Below, piece after piece: positions 33,786-42,640 of a stretch of 64,000 nt of DNA. Position 1 is the first letter of the stretch, and every line of letters starts with the position of its first letter. The DNA comes from Paenibacillus sp. DMB5 (lineage in GTDB: Bacteria > Bacillota > Bacilli > Paenibacillales > Paenibacillaceae). The stretch covers positions 1 through 64,000 of the forward strand of contig NZ_LRAC01000003.1 in NCBI RefSeq assembly GCF_001517085.1, written 5' to 3'. The notes under the pieces are model-generated. The model had not been told where the DNA came from and did no database searches. It saw only the letters and a list, made by a program, of their open reading frames with translations. The translations under genes and the position numbers were made by a program.

Positions 33786-34918
33786 AAGTCGCCTATATTG
33801 ATCACACCGCCAAGTGGAGCGGAGGAGAGGTTGCCTTATTCAATATCCTCACCAATATCGGAGAAAATGTGCAGCCGCTCGTCATTCTGGCCGAAGAAGG
33901 GGCGCTTGCTGAACGGCTGCGCGAAAAGGGCATTGATGTCCGCGTCATTCCGCTGGATGAGAGCATCCGCAGCCGCGGCCGCAACGCAGTCAATCTTGGT
34001 GCTCCGGCAGCAGCTATCAAGCTGCTGGCCTACGGCAGCAAGCTGGCTCCCCTGCTGAAGCAGGAGAAGGTGGACTGCGTGCATACCAATTCGCTGAAAT
34101 CAGCGTTCTACGGTGCAGTCGCCGCCAAGAAAGCGGGCGTGCCGCTGATCTGGCATATCCGGGACCATATCGGAGCCCCTTACTTAAAGCCGGTGGTCGC
34201 CAAGGCCATCCGCACGATGTCGCGCATGCTGCCAAACGGGGTCATCGCCAATTCGCACTCTACGCTGAGCGCTCTGGAGCTGCCGCAGACGAAAAAGACA
34301 CTCGTGGTCTACTCCGCCTTCGCCAAGGCGATCAGTGAAGGGACCCGCAGACGGGACCAGAAGGATTTCAACGTGCTGCTGGTCGGACGGCTGGCACACT
34401 GGAAAGGACAGCATGTCGTGCTGGAGGCAGCCAAGGCCTTCAAGCAGGACAGCAGAGTGAAATTCTGGCTGGCCGGCGATGCGCTGTTCGGAGAAGAGGA
34501 ATACAAACAGGAATTGATCCGGACTATTCAGCAGAATGAGCTGACCAATGTCAGTCTGCTGGGCCATGTGGATGACATACAGGGATTAATGCAAAAAGCC
34601 GATCTGCTGATTCACACGTCGGTTACGCCTGAGCCGTTCGGTCAGGTCATTGTTGAAGGCATGGCAGCCGGGCTGCCGGTCATCGCCTCGAATGAAGGCG
34701 GGCCTGTAGAGATTGTAGTACCGGGTGTAACCGGAATGCTGATCCAGCCTGGAGACGCAGGGATACTCGCAGAATCCATCACATGGATGCTGGAACATCC
34801 CGAGGAGCGCAGACGGATGGCCGAGAATGGAACGAAACGGGTGAAAGAGCATTTTGTCATCGAGAATACCGTCAAGGACATTGTTGATTACTACAAAGGA
34901 CTGCTGGCGGCAACCTGA
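33779..34918 (+). CDS. Family 4 glycosyltransferase
   Basis: The 379-residue GT-B enzyme has SGGEVALFNIL at the N-terminus, a central LLVGRLAHWKGQH, and the C-terminal motif TPEPFGQVIVEGMAAGLPVI with the E-x7-E pair followed by EGGPVE. The start overlaps the upstream gene by 7 bp, indicating coupling. The product lacks a signal or membrane helix and should act on the cytoplasmic face. The donor sugar is not evident. Confidence 0.9.
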   Translation: MLKVAYIDHTAKWSGGEVALFNILTNIGENVQPLVILAEEGALAERLREKGIDVRVIPLDESIRSRGRNAVNLGAPAAAIKLLAYGSKLAPLLKQEKVDCVHTNSLKSAFYGAVAAKKAGVPLIWHIRDHIGAPYLKPVVAKAIRTMSRMLPNGVIANSHSTLSALELPQTKKTLVVYSAFAKAISEGTRRRDQKDFNVLLVGRLAHWKGQHVVLEAAKAFKQDSRVKFWLAGDALFGEEEYKQELIRTIQQNELTNVSLLGHVDDIQGLMQKADLLIHTSVTPEPFGQVIVEGMAAGLPVIASNEGGPVEIVVPGVTGMLIQPGDAGILAESITWMLEHPEERRRMAENGTKRVKEHFVIENTVKDIVDYYKGLLAAT

Positions 34919-34963
34919 TTGTGCTTGATGATGCGGCTCCATAAAACTTTGAGGATGATTCAC

Positions 34964-36064
34964 ATGAAAATTGCGATAGCGCACGATTACTTAATCCAAA
35001 TGGGCGGGGCGGAAAGAGTAGTGGAGGTATTCCACCACATGTATCCGGAGGCTCCGATCTTCACAACCGTGTTTAACGGAAGCCGATTGACCGACAACCT
35101 CAAAGACGCGGACATTAGGGCCTCCTGGCTGCAGAAAATTCCGGGAGTGAAGACCAATTTTAAAGGGGTGCTGCCGCTATATCCCATGGCCATCCGTGAT
35201 CTGGATTTTCGCGGATATGATATCGTCCTAAGCTCCAGCAGTGCTTTTATGAAAAGCATTCAGGTGCCCGAATCGACGTTCCATCTCTGCTATTGCCATA
35301 CGCCGATGCGCTTTGCCTGGGATTATGACACTTACATGGAGCGGCAGACCAATTCCGGACTGTTCAAAAGACTGCTGAAGATTTACATGCAGCGGCTCAA
35401 GACCTGGGATCAGCGGACGAGTAAAAATGTTAACCAGTTCGTAGCCAACTCTTCCGTCGTGAAGACGCGGATTCAGAACTATTATCACCGCGATGCGGAT
35501 ATTATCTTCCCGCCAATCAACACCGCACGCTTCAGCAGCTCGAATTCAATCGGCGACTACTACCTGATCGTCTCACGGCTCGTGTCCTACAAGCGCATCG
35601 ATCTCGCAGTGGAAGCTTTTAACCGCAACGGGCTGAAGCTGTTCATCGTCGGTGACGGACCGGACCGCAAGCGTCTGGAAGGCATGGCCAAGGGCAATGT
35701 GTCCTTCCTGGGCCGGCTGGAGGATTCCGAGGTAACGGGGCTTATGTCACAGTGCCGGGCTTTTATTTTTCCGGGCGAAGAGGATTTCGGTATTACGCCG
35801 CTGGAGGCGAATGCTGCAGGAAGACCGGTTATTGCTTACCAGGCCGGAGGGGCGCTGGATACAATCGTGCCTTATGTGAACGGCGTATTTTTTCAGCATC
35901 AGGAAGTTGACGATTTACTGAAGGCCATAAACGAAGTGGAGTCCTACGCATGGGATATCGGCCGGATTATGGGGCATGCCCGCAAGTTCGATGAACAGGC
36001 GTTTATGGTGCAGTTCAAGCAGTATGTAGAGCAAGCCTACGTTAATTTCCTAAAAGGAGGATGA
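34964..36064 (+). CDS. Family 4 glycosyltransferase
   Basis: ATG at 34964, after TTGAGGATGATTCAC, gives a 366-residue GT-B enzyme starting MKIAIAHDYLIQMGGAERVV, a typical GT4 N-terminus. The central region has YYLIVSRLVSYKRIDLAVEA, and the donor motif is GEEDFGITPLEANAAGRPVIAY. The sequence resembles mannosyltransferases of the WbaZ type, consistent with GDP-mannose supply by ManC nearby, but the assignment is tentative. Upstream in-frame ATG codons from 34919 lack a ribosome binding site. The gene ends 4 bp before ugd. Confidence 0.88.
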   Translation: MKIAIAHDYLIQMGGAERVVEVFHHMYPEAPIFTTVFNGSRLTDNLKDADIRASWLQKIPGVKTNFKGVLPLYPMAIRDLDFRGYDIVLSSSSAFMKSIQVPESTFHLCYCHTPMRFAWDYDTYMERQTNSGLFKRLLKIYMQRLKTWDQRTSKNVNQFVANSSVVKTRIQNYYHRDADIIFPPINTARFSSSNSIGDYYLIVSRLVSYKRIDLAVEAFNRNGLKLFIVGDGPDRKRLEGMAKGNVSFLGRLEDSEVTGLMSQCRAFIFPGEEDFGITPLEANAAGRPVIAYQAGGALDTIVPYVNGVFFQHQEVDDLLKAINEVESYAWDIGRIMGHARKFDEQAFMVQFKQYVEQAYVNFLKGG

Positions 36065-36068
36065 TTGT

Positions 36069-37406
36069 ATGAAGCTGGCAGTTATCGGTACCGGCTATGT
36101 CGGTCTTGTATCAGGCGTGTGCTTTACATTGAATGGAAACCATGTGATTTGCGTCGATAAGGATGAGGAAAAAATCAACAAGCTTAACCGGATGGAATCC
36201 CCGATATACGAACCGGGCATTGAGGCATTGATTGAAATGAATCTGCGTGAAGGCAGACTGTCCTTTTCAGCGGATCTCAAGGAGTCGGTACGCCGCTCCG
36301 ATATCGTGATCCTGGCTGTAGGAACACCGTCATTGCCTGGCGGCGAAGCCGATTTACAGTATATCGAAGGGGCTGCCGCTGAAATTGCAGATGCCATGGA
36401 AGGCTACAAAATCATCATGACCAAGTCCACGGTTCCGGTCGGAACGAATGAACGAATCCGCAAGCTCATCGCTTCCCGCACCAATCACCCCTTCGATATT
36501 GTCTCCGCTCCAGAATTCCTGCGTGAAGGCTCCGCGATCCGCGATACCCTGCACCCGGACCGAATCGTTATCGGTCTAGACAATCCGCAGCTTGAGCCGA
36601 CTATGCGCCAGCTTCATCAGGGCTTCACGGAAAACATCTTCGTAACGGATATCCGCAGCGCGGAAATGATCAAATATGCATCCAATGCATTCCTGGCGAC
36701 CAAAATCTCCTTCATCAACGAGATCGCCAACATTTGTGAAAAGGTGGGAGCCGACGTGACCATGGTGGCGGAAGGTATGGGGATGGACCGGCGAATCGGC
36801 TCCTCGTTCCTGCAGGCCGGCATCGGCTACGGAGGCTCCTGTTTCCCGAAAGATACCAATGCCCTGATCCAGATTGCCGGCAACGTGGACTACGAGTTCA
36901 AGCTGCTGAAATCGGTAGTCGAGGTGAACAAGGACCAGCGGTTTATGATTATCTCCAAGCTGCATGAATCGCTCGGCAGCCTGCGCGGCGCCGTGATCGG
37001 CATCTGGGGCCTGGCCTTCAAGCCGAATACCGATGATGTACGCGAGGCTCCGGCACGCGAAATAGTGGAGGCACTGGTAGCGGAGGGCGCTACAGTGAAG
37101 CTGTACGATCCGATCGCCGCATCCAACTTCCGTGCACAGTACGACCATCCGCAGCTGCGCTGGTGCGGTGTGCCGGAAGAAGCTGCAGAAGGCAGTGATG
37201 CTGTCTGCCTGCTGACCGACTGGGCACAGTTCAAGGATATTGATCTGCATCACCTGTCCGGCACCATGCGCCGCCAGATCCTGATCGACGGGCGCAACGT
37301 CTACTCGAAGGAGCAGATTGAGGGCACGGGCCTTGAGTATCATTCTGTCGGCCGTCCGCAGATGGGCGGGCTTAGCGGATATTCTCCGGTTGCCGGTGCG
37401 GTTTAA
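36069..37406 (+). CDS. ugd: UDP-glucose 6-dehydrogenase
   Basis: This enzyme oxidises UDP-glucose twice with NAD+ to UDP-glucuronate, giving acidic residues for the polymer. The 445-residue product is full length: Rossmann motif GTGYVGLVSG, the STVPVGT loop, the EFLREG segment, and catalytic Cys258 in GYGGSCFPKDT. The C-terminal domain has GLAFKPNTDDVREAPA. ATG follows AAAGGAGGATGATTGT, 4 bp behind the last GT4 gene, so it is the final gene of the tightly packed part of the operon before a 474-bp gap. Confidence 0.96.
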   Translation: MKLAVIGTGYVGLVSGVCFTLNGNHVICVDKDEEKINKLNRMESPIYEPGIEALIEMNLREGRLSFSADLKESVRRSDIVILAVGTPSLPGGEADLQYIEGAAAEIADAMEGYKIIMTKSTVPVGTNERIRKLIASRTNHPFDIVSAPEFLREGSAIRDTLHPDRIVIGLDNPQLEPTMRQLHQGFTENIFVTDIRSAEMIKYASNAFLATKISFINEIANICEKVGADVTMVAEGMGMDRRIGSSFLQAGIGYGGSCFPKDTNALIQIAGNVDYEFKLLKSVVEVNKDQRFMIISKLHESLGSLRGAVIGIWGLAFKPNTDDVREAPAREIVEALVAEGATVKLYDPIAASNFRAQYDHPQLRWCGVPEEAAEGSDAVCLLTDWAQFKDIDLHHLSGTMRRQILIDGRNVYSKEQIEGTGLEYHSVGRPQMGGLSGYSPVAGAV

Positions 37407-37880
37407 AGGTTAGGCTATACGCTTTTACGCTTGTAAGCTTTTAAATCTAGTGTCTTTTGCATAGTGCAAAACTCTGACCTAACTACAGCTCTTGATTTTT
37501 AGCACTTAATTTTTAGCTCTTAATCTTTAGCTGCCGCTCAACCAAGCGGCGATTCCGGATCTTTAGCAGGGAGCCTTCCCTGCGAGACAGCAAACAGCTT
37601 ACCTGTTGTAAAAAGGATCGGAGAGGAATTTTGGAGCTGTAGGAGCGTTAGCGTCCGCCTGAAAGCTTTCCGCAGGAAAGCTCGCTTCGGAAGCATATGC
37701 TGTCTCGATTTCTACCGCGGCCAGCGGTTCAAAGCAGGAAATCCGAAGACAACAGCGGCCGAAAGCCCAAACATTCCTTGCAGTGACCCTTACAACAGAA
37801 ACGGTTTTGCTTTCCTGCAACATACAGCTCCCAATAACAATCCGAAATTTTCGCGTCACATATACCAAGGAGGGGTTCCC
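37407..37880. other. Non-coding gap with several hairpins between ugd and manC
   Basis: No credible gene is present. The stretch holds three imperfect copies of a TTTTTAGC-type word (37495-37532), the hairpins GCCGCT/AGCGGC (about 37532-37550) and GCAGGG/CCCTGC (about 37566-37584), and AGCTTTCC-GCA-GGAAAGCT (37664-37682). A G+C-rich segment (37630-37740) differs in texture from its A+T-rich surroundings and looks like a dispersed intergenic repeat. Some of these hairpins may attenuate or process the operon transcript ahead of manC. Confidence 0.5.
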
Positions 37881-39254
37881 ATGAAACTAGTACTTCTATC
37901 AGGCGGTTCAGGTAAACGGCTCTGGCCATTGTCCAACGACTCTCGCTCCAAGCAATTTCTGAAAGTACTGGAAAGCCCGGCGGGTGAACCGGAATCAATG
38001 GTGCAGCGGGTCTGGAGACAGCTGGATGAAGCAGGGATGACGGGCTCATCCTACCTCGCTACAGGCCGCAGCCAGGTGGAGTCCATCCAGAGCCAGCTCG
38101 GCAGTCATGTGCCGATTATCGTGGAGCCGGAACGCCGCGATACCTTCCCGGCCATTGCGCTGACAGCGGCTTACCTGTATTCCATTGCCGGCGTTTCCCC
38201 GGCGGAAACAGTGGCCATTCTGCCTGTCGATCCGTATGTGGAGGCATCCTTCTTCGATACGGTAATCCGGCTGGAGCAGACGATGGAGGAGAGCGGCGCG
38301 AACCTGGCGCTGATGGGCGTAGTGCCTGAACATGCCTCAGAAAAATACGGATATATTATTCCTACCAGTGATGCGGCGGGGGCAAGCGGCTACCTGCAGG
38401 TAAGCCACTTCCAGGAAAAGCCTGACCGTGTGCAGGCAGAAGGGCTCATCAGCAAGGGCGCCCTTTGGAACTGCGGCGTATTCGCTTTCCGCCTCGGTTA
38501 TCTGCTGGATATTCTGCAGAGCAAGGGTCTGCCGCTTAACTACGAAGAGCTGCAGAAGCAATACAAACTGATGGCTTCCATCAGCTTTGATTACGAAGTG
38601 GTTGAAAAAGAGGAGAAAATCGTCGTTCAGCCGTATGCAGGCTTCTGGAAGGATCTTGGCACATGGAATACGCTGACCGAAGAAATGAGCAGCAATCTGG
38701 TCGGTAAAGGGGTAGTAACCTCTGATTCCGAACGGACCTGCCTGATCAATGAGCTGGATATTCCGATTACCGTTATCGGGGCCAAAGATCTGATCATCGC
38801 CGCCAGTCCTGACGGAATTCTTGTTACGCATAAGGCGGAAAGCCCGCGCATCAAGGAAGTGCTCAAATCTCATGAACAAAGACCGATGTACGAAGAACGC
38901 CGCTGGGGCCACTACAAGGTAATTGACTATGTGAAATATGATGAGGGCAATGAAGTGCTGACGAAACGGATTTTTATCGAGCAGGGGAAAAATATCAGCT
39001 ACCAGCTTCATCACAAACGCAGTGAAATCTGGACCTTTGTGAGCGGGGAGGCCAGCATCGTCATCAATGAAAAGATGCATAAGGTAAAGGCAGGCGATGT
39101 TGTCCGCATCCCTGAAGGGACCAAGCATGCCATCCTGGCGCTGACAGATGTGGAGTTTATCGAGGTGCAGAGCGGCTCCGAGCTGGTGGAAGAGGATAAC
39201 ATCCGGATTACGCTCGATTGGGAGGACATTGAATTACACCAGTTTATTTCATAG
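37881..39254 (+). CDS. manC: Mannose-1-phosphate guanylyltransferase (with cupin isomerase-type tail)
   Basis: This enzyme makes GDP-mannose from GTP and mannose-1-phosphate. The 457-residue product has the nucleotidyltransferase signature LSGGSGKRLWPLS at the N-terminus, the VEPERRDTFPA region, and FQEKP. A C-terminal cupin of the phosphomannose isomerase type follows (HHKRSEIWTFVSGEA). Bifunctional ManC enzymes have both activities; whether the isomerase half is active here is not shown. ATG follows AAGGAGGGG. It supplies GDP-mannose to the glycosyltransferases upstream and fits the mannan-active enzymes downstream. Confidence 0.93.
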   Translation: MKLVLLSGGSGKRLWPLSNDSRSKQFLKVLESPAGEPESMVQRVWRQLDEAGMTGSSYLATGRSQVESIQSQLGSHVPIIVEPERRDTFPAIALTAAYLYSIAGVSPAETVAILPVDPYVEASFFDTVIRLEQTMEESGANLALMGVVPEHASEKYGYIIPTSDAAGASGYLQVSHFQEKPDRVQAEGLISKGALWNCGVFAFRLGYLLDILQSKGLPLNYEELQKQYKLMASISFDYEVVEKEEKIVVQPYAGFWKDLGTWNTLTEEMSSNLVGKGVVTSDSERTCLINELDIPITVIGAKDLIIAASPDGILVTHKAESPRIKEVLKSHEQRPMYEERRWGHYKVIDYVKYDEGNEVLTKRIFIEQGKNISYQLHHKRSEIWTFVSGEASIVINEKMHKVKAGDVVRIPEGTKHAILALTDVEFIEVQSGSELVEEDNIRITLDWEDIELHQFIS

Positions 39255-39374
39255 GTCTAATTTATCTATTTAACCAATTGTGAAAAGTGTGAAACGGGTA
39301 TTTGGAACTATTTATTAAGATTTATTCATTTTTGCTATAAACCTACAACTTCATAGAGTCGATACTTACGGTAA

Positions 39375-39480
39375 GAAGGATATTTCCTTCCAAAACGACA
39401 AAGGCAAACCTACTCGAAAGATAGGGACGCAAAGCTATAGGGCCTCTACCAAGTGGCAGCCTGGCTACCGAAAGGAAGAT
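39375..39480 (+). promoter_or_regulatory. Cyclic di-GMP-I (GEMM) riboswitch
   Basis: The aptamer core is clear: AAGGCAAACC (39401-39410), the CGAAAG tetraloop, GGGACGCAAAGC (39424-39435), AGGGCCT, and GGCAGCCTGGCTACCG (39456-39470), in the order of the GEMM-I consensus. The GH26 ribosome binding site (AAAGGAAG, 39471-39478) follows directly. TTCCTT (39384-39389) can pair either with GAAGGA-type sequence just upstream (hairpin 39375-39390) or with AAGGAA of the ribosome binding site, suggesting translational control. Confidence 0.93.
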
Positions 39481-39482
39481 GA

Positions 39483-42400
39483 ATGTTGAAAGCTTACCGT
39501 AAGTCTCGCCTGTTGTCTGCCGTATTGTCCGTGGCCGTTTTATTGTCCGCTGTACCTATAGGGTTAGGTTTTGCACCGTCATCTGCGCAAGCAGCTTCCG
39601 TGACCGGAGTACCAGTAAATCCCAATGCTTCAGCAGAGGCAGTCAAGCTGCTGGACAAAATGTACGCCATCTCCGGGAAGGGGATTATTACAGGACAGCA
39701 TGACTATTTCGAAAGTCCGGATGAAATCAGCAACAAGCTGAAGACCATAAGCGGACAGTATGCCGCATTGCACGGCTATGAGCTTGGAGCGATCGGCGGA
39801 CAGACAGAGAGTGGGGTAGCTGCGCAGCGCAAGAACATCGTCTGGAGCGCCACCAACTGGCACAAAGCCGGCGGTATCGTAGCAATGACGTTTCACCAGA
39901 ATCTGCCCGGCACCAAATATGAGTGGGGCAATGTACAGAAAAACATCAGCCAGGCTGATTTTAACAAGTATGTAACACCTGGAACTGCGGAGTATAATGC
40001 CCTGATTACTGATCTGGATAAAGTAGCTGTTTCGCTCAAAAGTTTACGGGACGCAGGGGTTCCCATCCTCTGGAGACCCTATCATGAAATGAACGGCGGC
40101 TGGTTCTGGTGGGGCAAGAAAAATAACTTTGCTCAATTGTGGAATATCATGTATGACCGTTTCGTCAACGTTCATCAATTAAACAATTTGCTGTGGGTGT
40201 GGAATCCGAATGCTCCCAATTCCAATTCCGATCCCTACGAGCTGACTTATCCGGGTGCGGATAAAGTGGATGTGCTCGCAGTAGATATATATAATAATGA
40301 CTTTTTGAACCAATATTATAACAGTCTTCTCAGCCTGGCCGCCGGCAAACCGATTGGTATCGGTGAAAACGGTGAAATGCCGAGCATTGCCAAGCTGAAG
40401 CTTTCCCAGCAAAACTATGTTTTCATGATGAACTGGGGAAAAATGCTGTATGAAAACAACAGTAATGATACCATCAAAAACTTTATGAACGACAGCTATA
40501 CCCTGACCCGTGACAAGTATAAGGTATGGGCCGCACCGACAGCGACGCCGACGCCGACAGCAACACCGACACCGACACCGACAGTAAAGCCAACGGCTAC
40601 GCCAACACCGGTGCCAACAGCTACACCGGTACCGACAGTGAAGCCAACAGCAGTTCCGGTGCCAGCTCCGGATTCTGCAGTGCAGGAGCCGGCGGTTAAC
40701 GGGCTCAAAGGTGAGTATTTCAAGAATATGACGCTGTCCGGTACTCCGGCGCTTGTGCGTAATGATGCACAGATTAACTACAGCTGGCGTCAGGCGGCTC
40801 CGGATCCGGTACTTCCGGTAGACGGTTTTTCCATCCGCTGGACCGGCCAGATCAAACCGTCCTACAGTGAAACTTACCAGTTCTTTACTAACTCGGACGA
40901 CGGCATCCGTGTCTGGGTCAATGGCACAGCAGTCATCGACAGCTGGATGAAGCAGAGCGGTACCGAGCGTACCGGCAGCATTGCCCTGCAGGCCGGACAA
41001 TTATACGACATTAAAGTAGAATATTATGAGAATGCCGGCGATGCCAGCGTCCGCCTGATGTGGCAGAGCCCGAGCCAGGCGAAGGTAGTTGTTCCAACCG
41101 GCGCACTGTTTGTTAAGAATACGGCATCCAGCCAGGCAGCGGTAGCAGCAACACCAGTACCAACGGCTACGCCTGCTCCAACTGCAGCACCAACACCAGT
41201 ACCAACGGCTACGCCTGCTCCAACTGCAGCACCAACACCAGTACCAACGGCTACGCCTGTGCCAACTGCAGCACCAACACCAGTACCAACAGAATCACCG
41301 GTGCTGGCTGTCAAACCGGGACTGGCTCCGGATTCGGTATTGCAGGAACCGGCGGTTAACGGGCTCAAAGGTGAGTATTTCAAGAATATGACGCTGTCCG
41401 GTACTCCGGTGCTTGTGCGTAATGATGCACAGATTAACTACAGCTGGCGTCAGGCGGCTCCGGATCCGGTACTTCCGGTAGACGGTTTTTCCATCCGCTG
41501 GACCGGCCAGATCAAGCCGGCCTACAGCGAAACTTACCAGTTCTTTACTAACTCGGACGACGGCATCCGTGTCTGGGTTAACGGCACAGCGGTCATCGAC
41601 AGCTGGATGAAGCAGAGCGGTACCGAGCGTACCGGCAGCATTGCCCTGCAGGCCGGACAATTATACGACATTAAAGTAGAATATTATGAGAATGCCGGCG
41701 ATGCCAGCGTCCGCCTGATGTGGCAGAGCCCGAGCCAGGCGAAGGTAGTTGTTCCAACCGGCGCACTGTTTGTTAAGAATTCTGCTGACAATACAGCAGT
41801 TACAGCTTCGCTGGCATCGGCAGCAGCAATAACGGTAACAGCAGTAACGGTAACAGCAACACCGGCGCCAACAGCAACACCGGTGCCAACTCCTACAGCT
41901 GCACCAACACCAGCGCCAACACCGGCACCAACACCAGCGCCATCACCGGCGCCAACACCAGTACCATCAGCCACACCTGCACAAGCGGCGGCTGTAAACG
42001 GACTGCAGGCAGAATATTTTAACAATATTCAGCTTAGCGGTGCTCCGGCACTGGTGCGCACCGATGCTGTGCTGGACTTCAACTGGCGCCAGGGCACGCC
42101 CGATGCAGCGATAGGGATTGATTTTTTCTCCGTACGCTGGAGCGGCAAAATTAAACCGCTGTACAGCGAAAACTACAACATATATACCACTTCAGATGAC
42201 GGCATCCGCGTCTGGGTCGATGGTAACCTGATCATCGACAGCTGGGTGAAGCAGAGCGGAACCGAACGTGTAGGAAGCATCAGCCTGCAGGCCGGGCAAT
42301 TATATGATATTAAAGTAGAATATTACGAGAACCAAGGAGATGCAAGGGCAAGACTGATGTGGGAAAGTGCCAGCCAACTCAAGGAGGCTGTTCCTGCCAG

Positions 42401-42497
42401 TGCCTTATTCCTGCCTTCCGTTTCTGATCAGGAAACGGAGTGTGTTCTGCCCAGTTCTTCGCCGTCACTGATGCTGGTTGAGCTGTTACAATACTAA
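39483..42497 (+). CDS. Secreted GH26 beta-mannanase with three PA14 domains
   Basis: The 1004-residue secreted enzyme hydrolyses beta-mannosidic links. A signal peptide (residues 1-37, ending SAQA-A) is followed by a GH26 barrel (about 45-350). Its catalytic acid/base is Glu202 in PYHEMNGGW, and the nucleophile is probably Glu295 in IGENGE. Three PA14 carbohydrate-binding domains follow, separated by Pro/Thr linkers (PTATPTPT type). PA14 copies 1 and 2 are nearly identical at DNA level. The C-terminus ends in a short tail without an anchor motif. ATG lies 5 nt after AAAGGAAG. Placement behind the exopolysaccharide genes and a cyclic di-GMP riboswitch suggests trimming or release of a mannose-containing polymer. 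Confidence 0.93.
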   Translation: MLKAYRKSRLLSAVLSVAVLLSAVPIGLGFAPSSAQAASVTGVPVNPNASAEAVKLLDKMYAISGKGIITGQHDYFESPDEISNKLKTISGQYAALHGYELGAIGGQTESGVAAQRKNIVWSATNWHKAGGIVAMTFHQNLPGTKYEWGNVQKNISQADFNKYVTPGTAEYNALITDLDKVAVSLKSLRDAGVPILWRPYHEMNGGWFWWGKKNNFAQLWNIMYDRFVNVHQLNNLLWVWNPNAPNSNSDPYELTYPGADKVDVLAVDIYNNDFLNQYYNSLLSLAAGKPIGIGENGEMPSIAKLKLSQQNYVFMMNWGKMLYENNSNDTIKNFMNDSYTLTRDKYKVWAAPTATPTPTATPTPTPTVKPTATPTPVPTATPVPTVKPTAVPVPAPDSAVQEPAVNGLKGEYFKNMTLSGTPALVRNDAQINYSWRQAAPDPVLPVDGFSIRWTGQIKPSYSETYQFFTNSDDGIRVWVNGTAVIDSWMKQSGTERTGSIALQAGQLYDIKVEYYENAGDASVRLMWQSPSQAKVVVPTGALFVKNTASSQAAVAATPVPTATPAPTAAPTPVPTATPAPTAAPTPVPTATPVPTAAPTPVPTESPVLAVKPGLAPDSVLQEPAVNGLKGEYFKNMTLSGTPVLVRNDAQINYSWRQAAPDPVLPVDGFSIRWTGQIKPAYSETYQFFTNSDDGIRVWVNGTAVIDSWMKQSGTERTGSIALQAGQLYDIKVEYYENAGDASVRLMWQSPSQAKVVVPTGALFVKNSADNTAVTASLASAAAITVTAVTVTATPAPTATPVPTPTAAPTPAPTPAPTPAPSPAPTPVPSATPAQAAAVNGLQAEYFNNIQLSGAPALVRTDAVLDFNWRQGTPDAAIGIDFFSVRWSGKIKPLYSENYNIYTTSDDGIRVWVDGNLIIDSWVKQSGTERVGSISLQAGQLYDIKVEYYENQGDARARLMWESASQLKEAVPASALFLPSVSDQETECVLPSSSPSLMLVELLQY
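40669..41780. repeat. 660-bp-spaced direct duplication of a PA14 module
   Basis: Positions 40669-41120 recur at 41329-41780 with only a handful of substitutions (for example GCGCTTG versus GTGCTTG), at a constant offset of 660 bp. The copies encode PA14 domains 1 and 2 of the GH26 protein. The third PA14 (41995-42420) is clearly diverged. A recent in-frame duplication or gene conversion is indicated. Confidence 0.85.
41150..41290 (+). repeat. 42-bp tandem repeats in the Pro/Thr linker
   Basis: The word CAACGGCTACGCCTG recurs at 41161, 41203 and 41245, a period of 42 bp, encoding 14-residue units of the form PVPTATPAPTAAPT. In-frame repeats of this kind can change linker length by slippage. 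Confidence 0.8.
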
Positions 42498-42515
42498 ATC
42501 CTCAAAGTCCACCTA

Positions 42516-42600
42516 ATGGGCCCTGCTTACCGGCAGGGCTACTAAGCTATAGTCCTCATCTGGTTGCAAGAATAGGAATCCCTGCCGGGAACCCTTTTTT
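42516..42600 (+). promoter_or_regulatory. Competing hairpins and T-tract between the GH26 genes
   Basis: GCCCTGC (42520-42526) pairs with GCAGGGC (42533-42539). The same GGCAGGG can instead pair with CCCTGCC (42580-42586), and TCCC/GGGA forms a small stem just before TTTTTT (42595-42600). This could be a terminator or an attenuator ahead of the second GH26 gene. Confidence 0.4.
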
Positions 42601-42640
42601 GGCACCTGTGCGGCTATGCGGCTGGAGAAAGGAGATAACA

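Noticed and set aside
38337-39128. Long reverse-strand reading frame inside manC
   Set aside because: It lies wholly antisense to a clear ManC gene, and its composition is that of a shadow frame.
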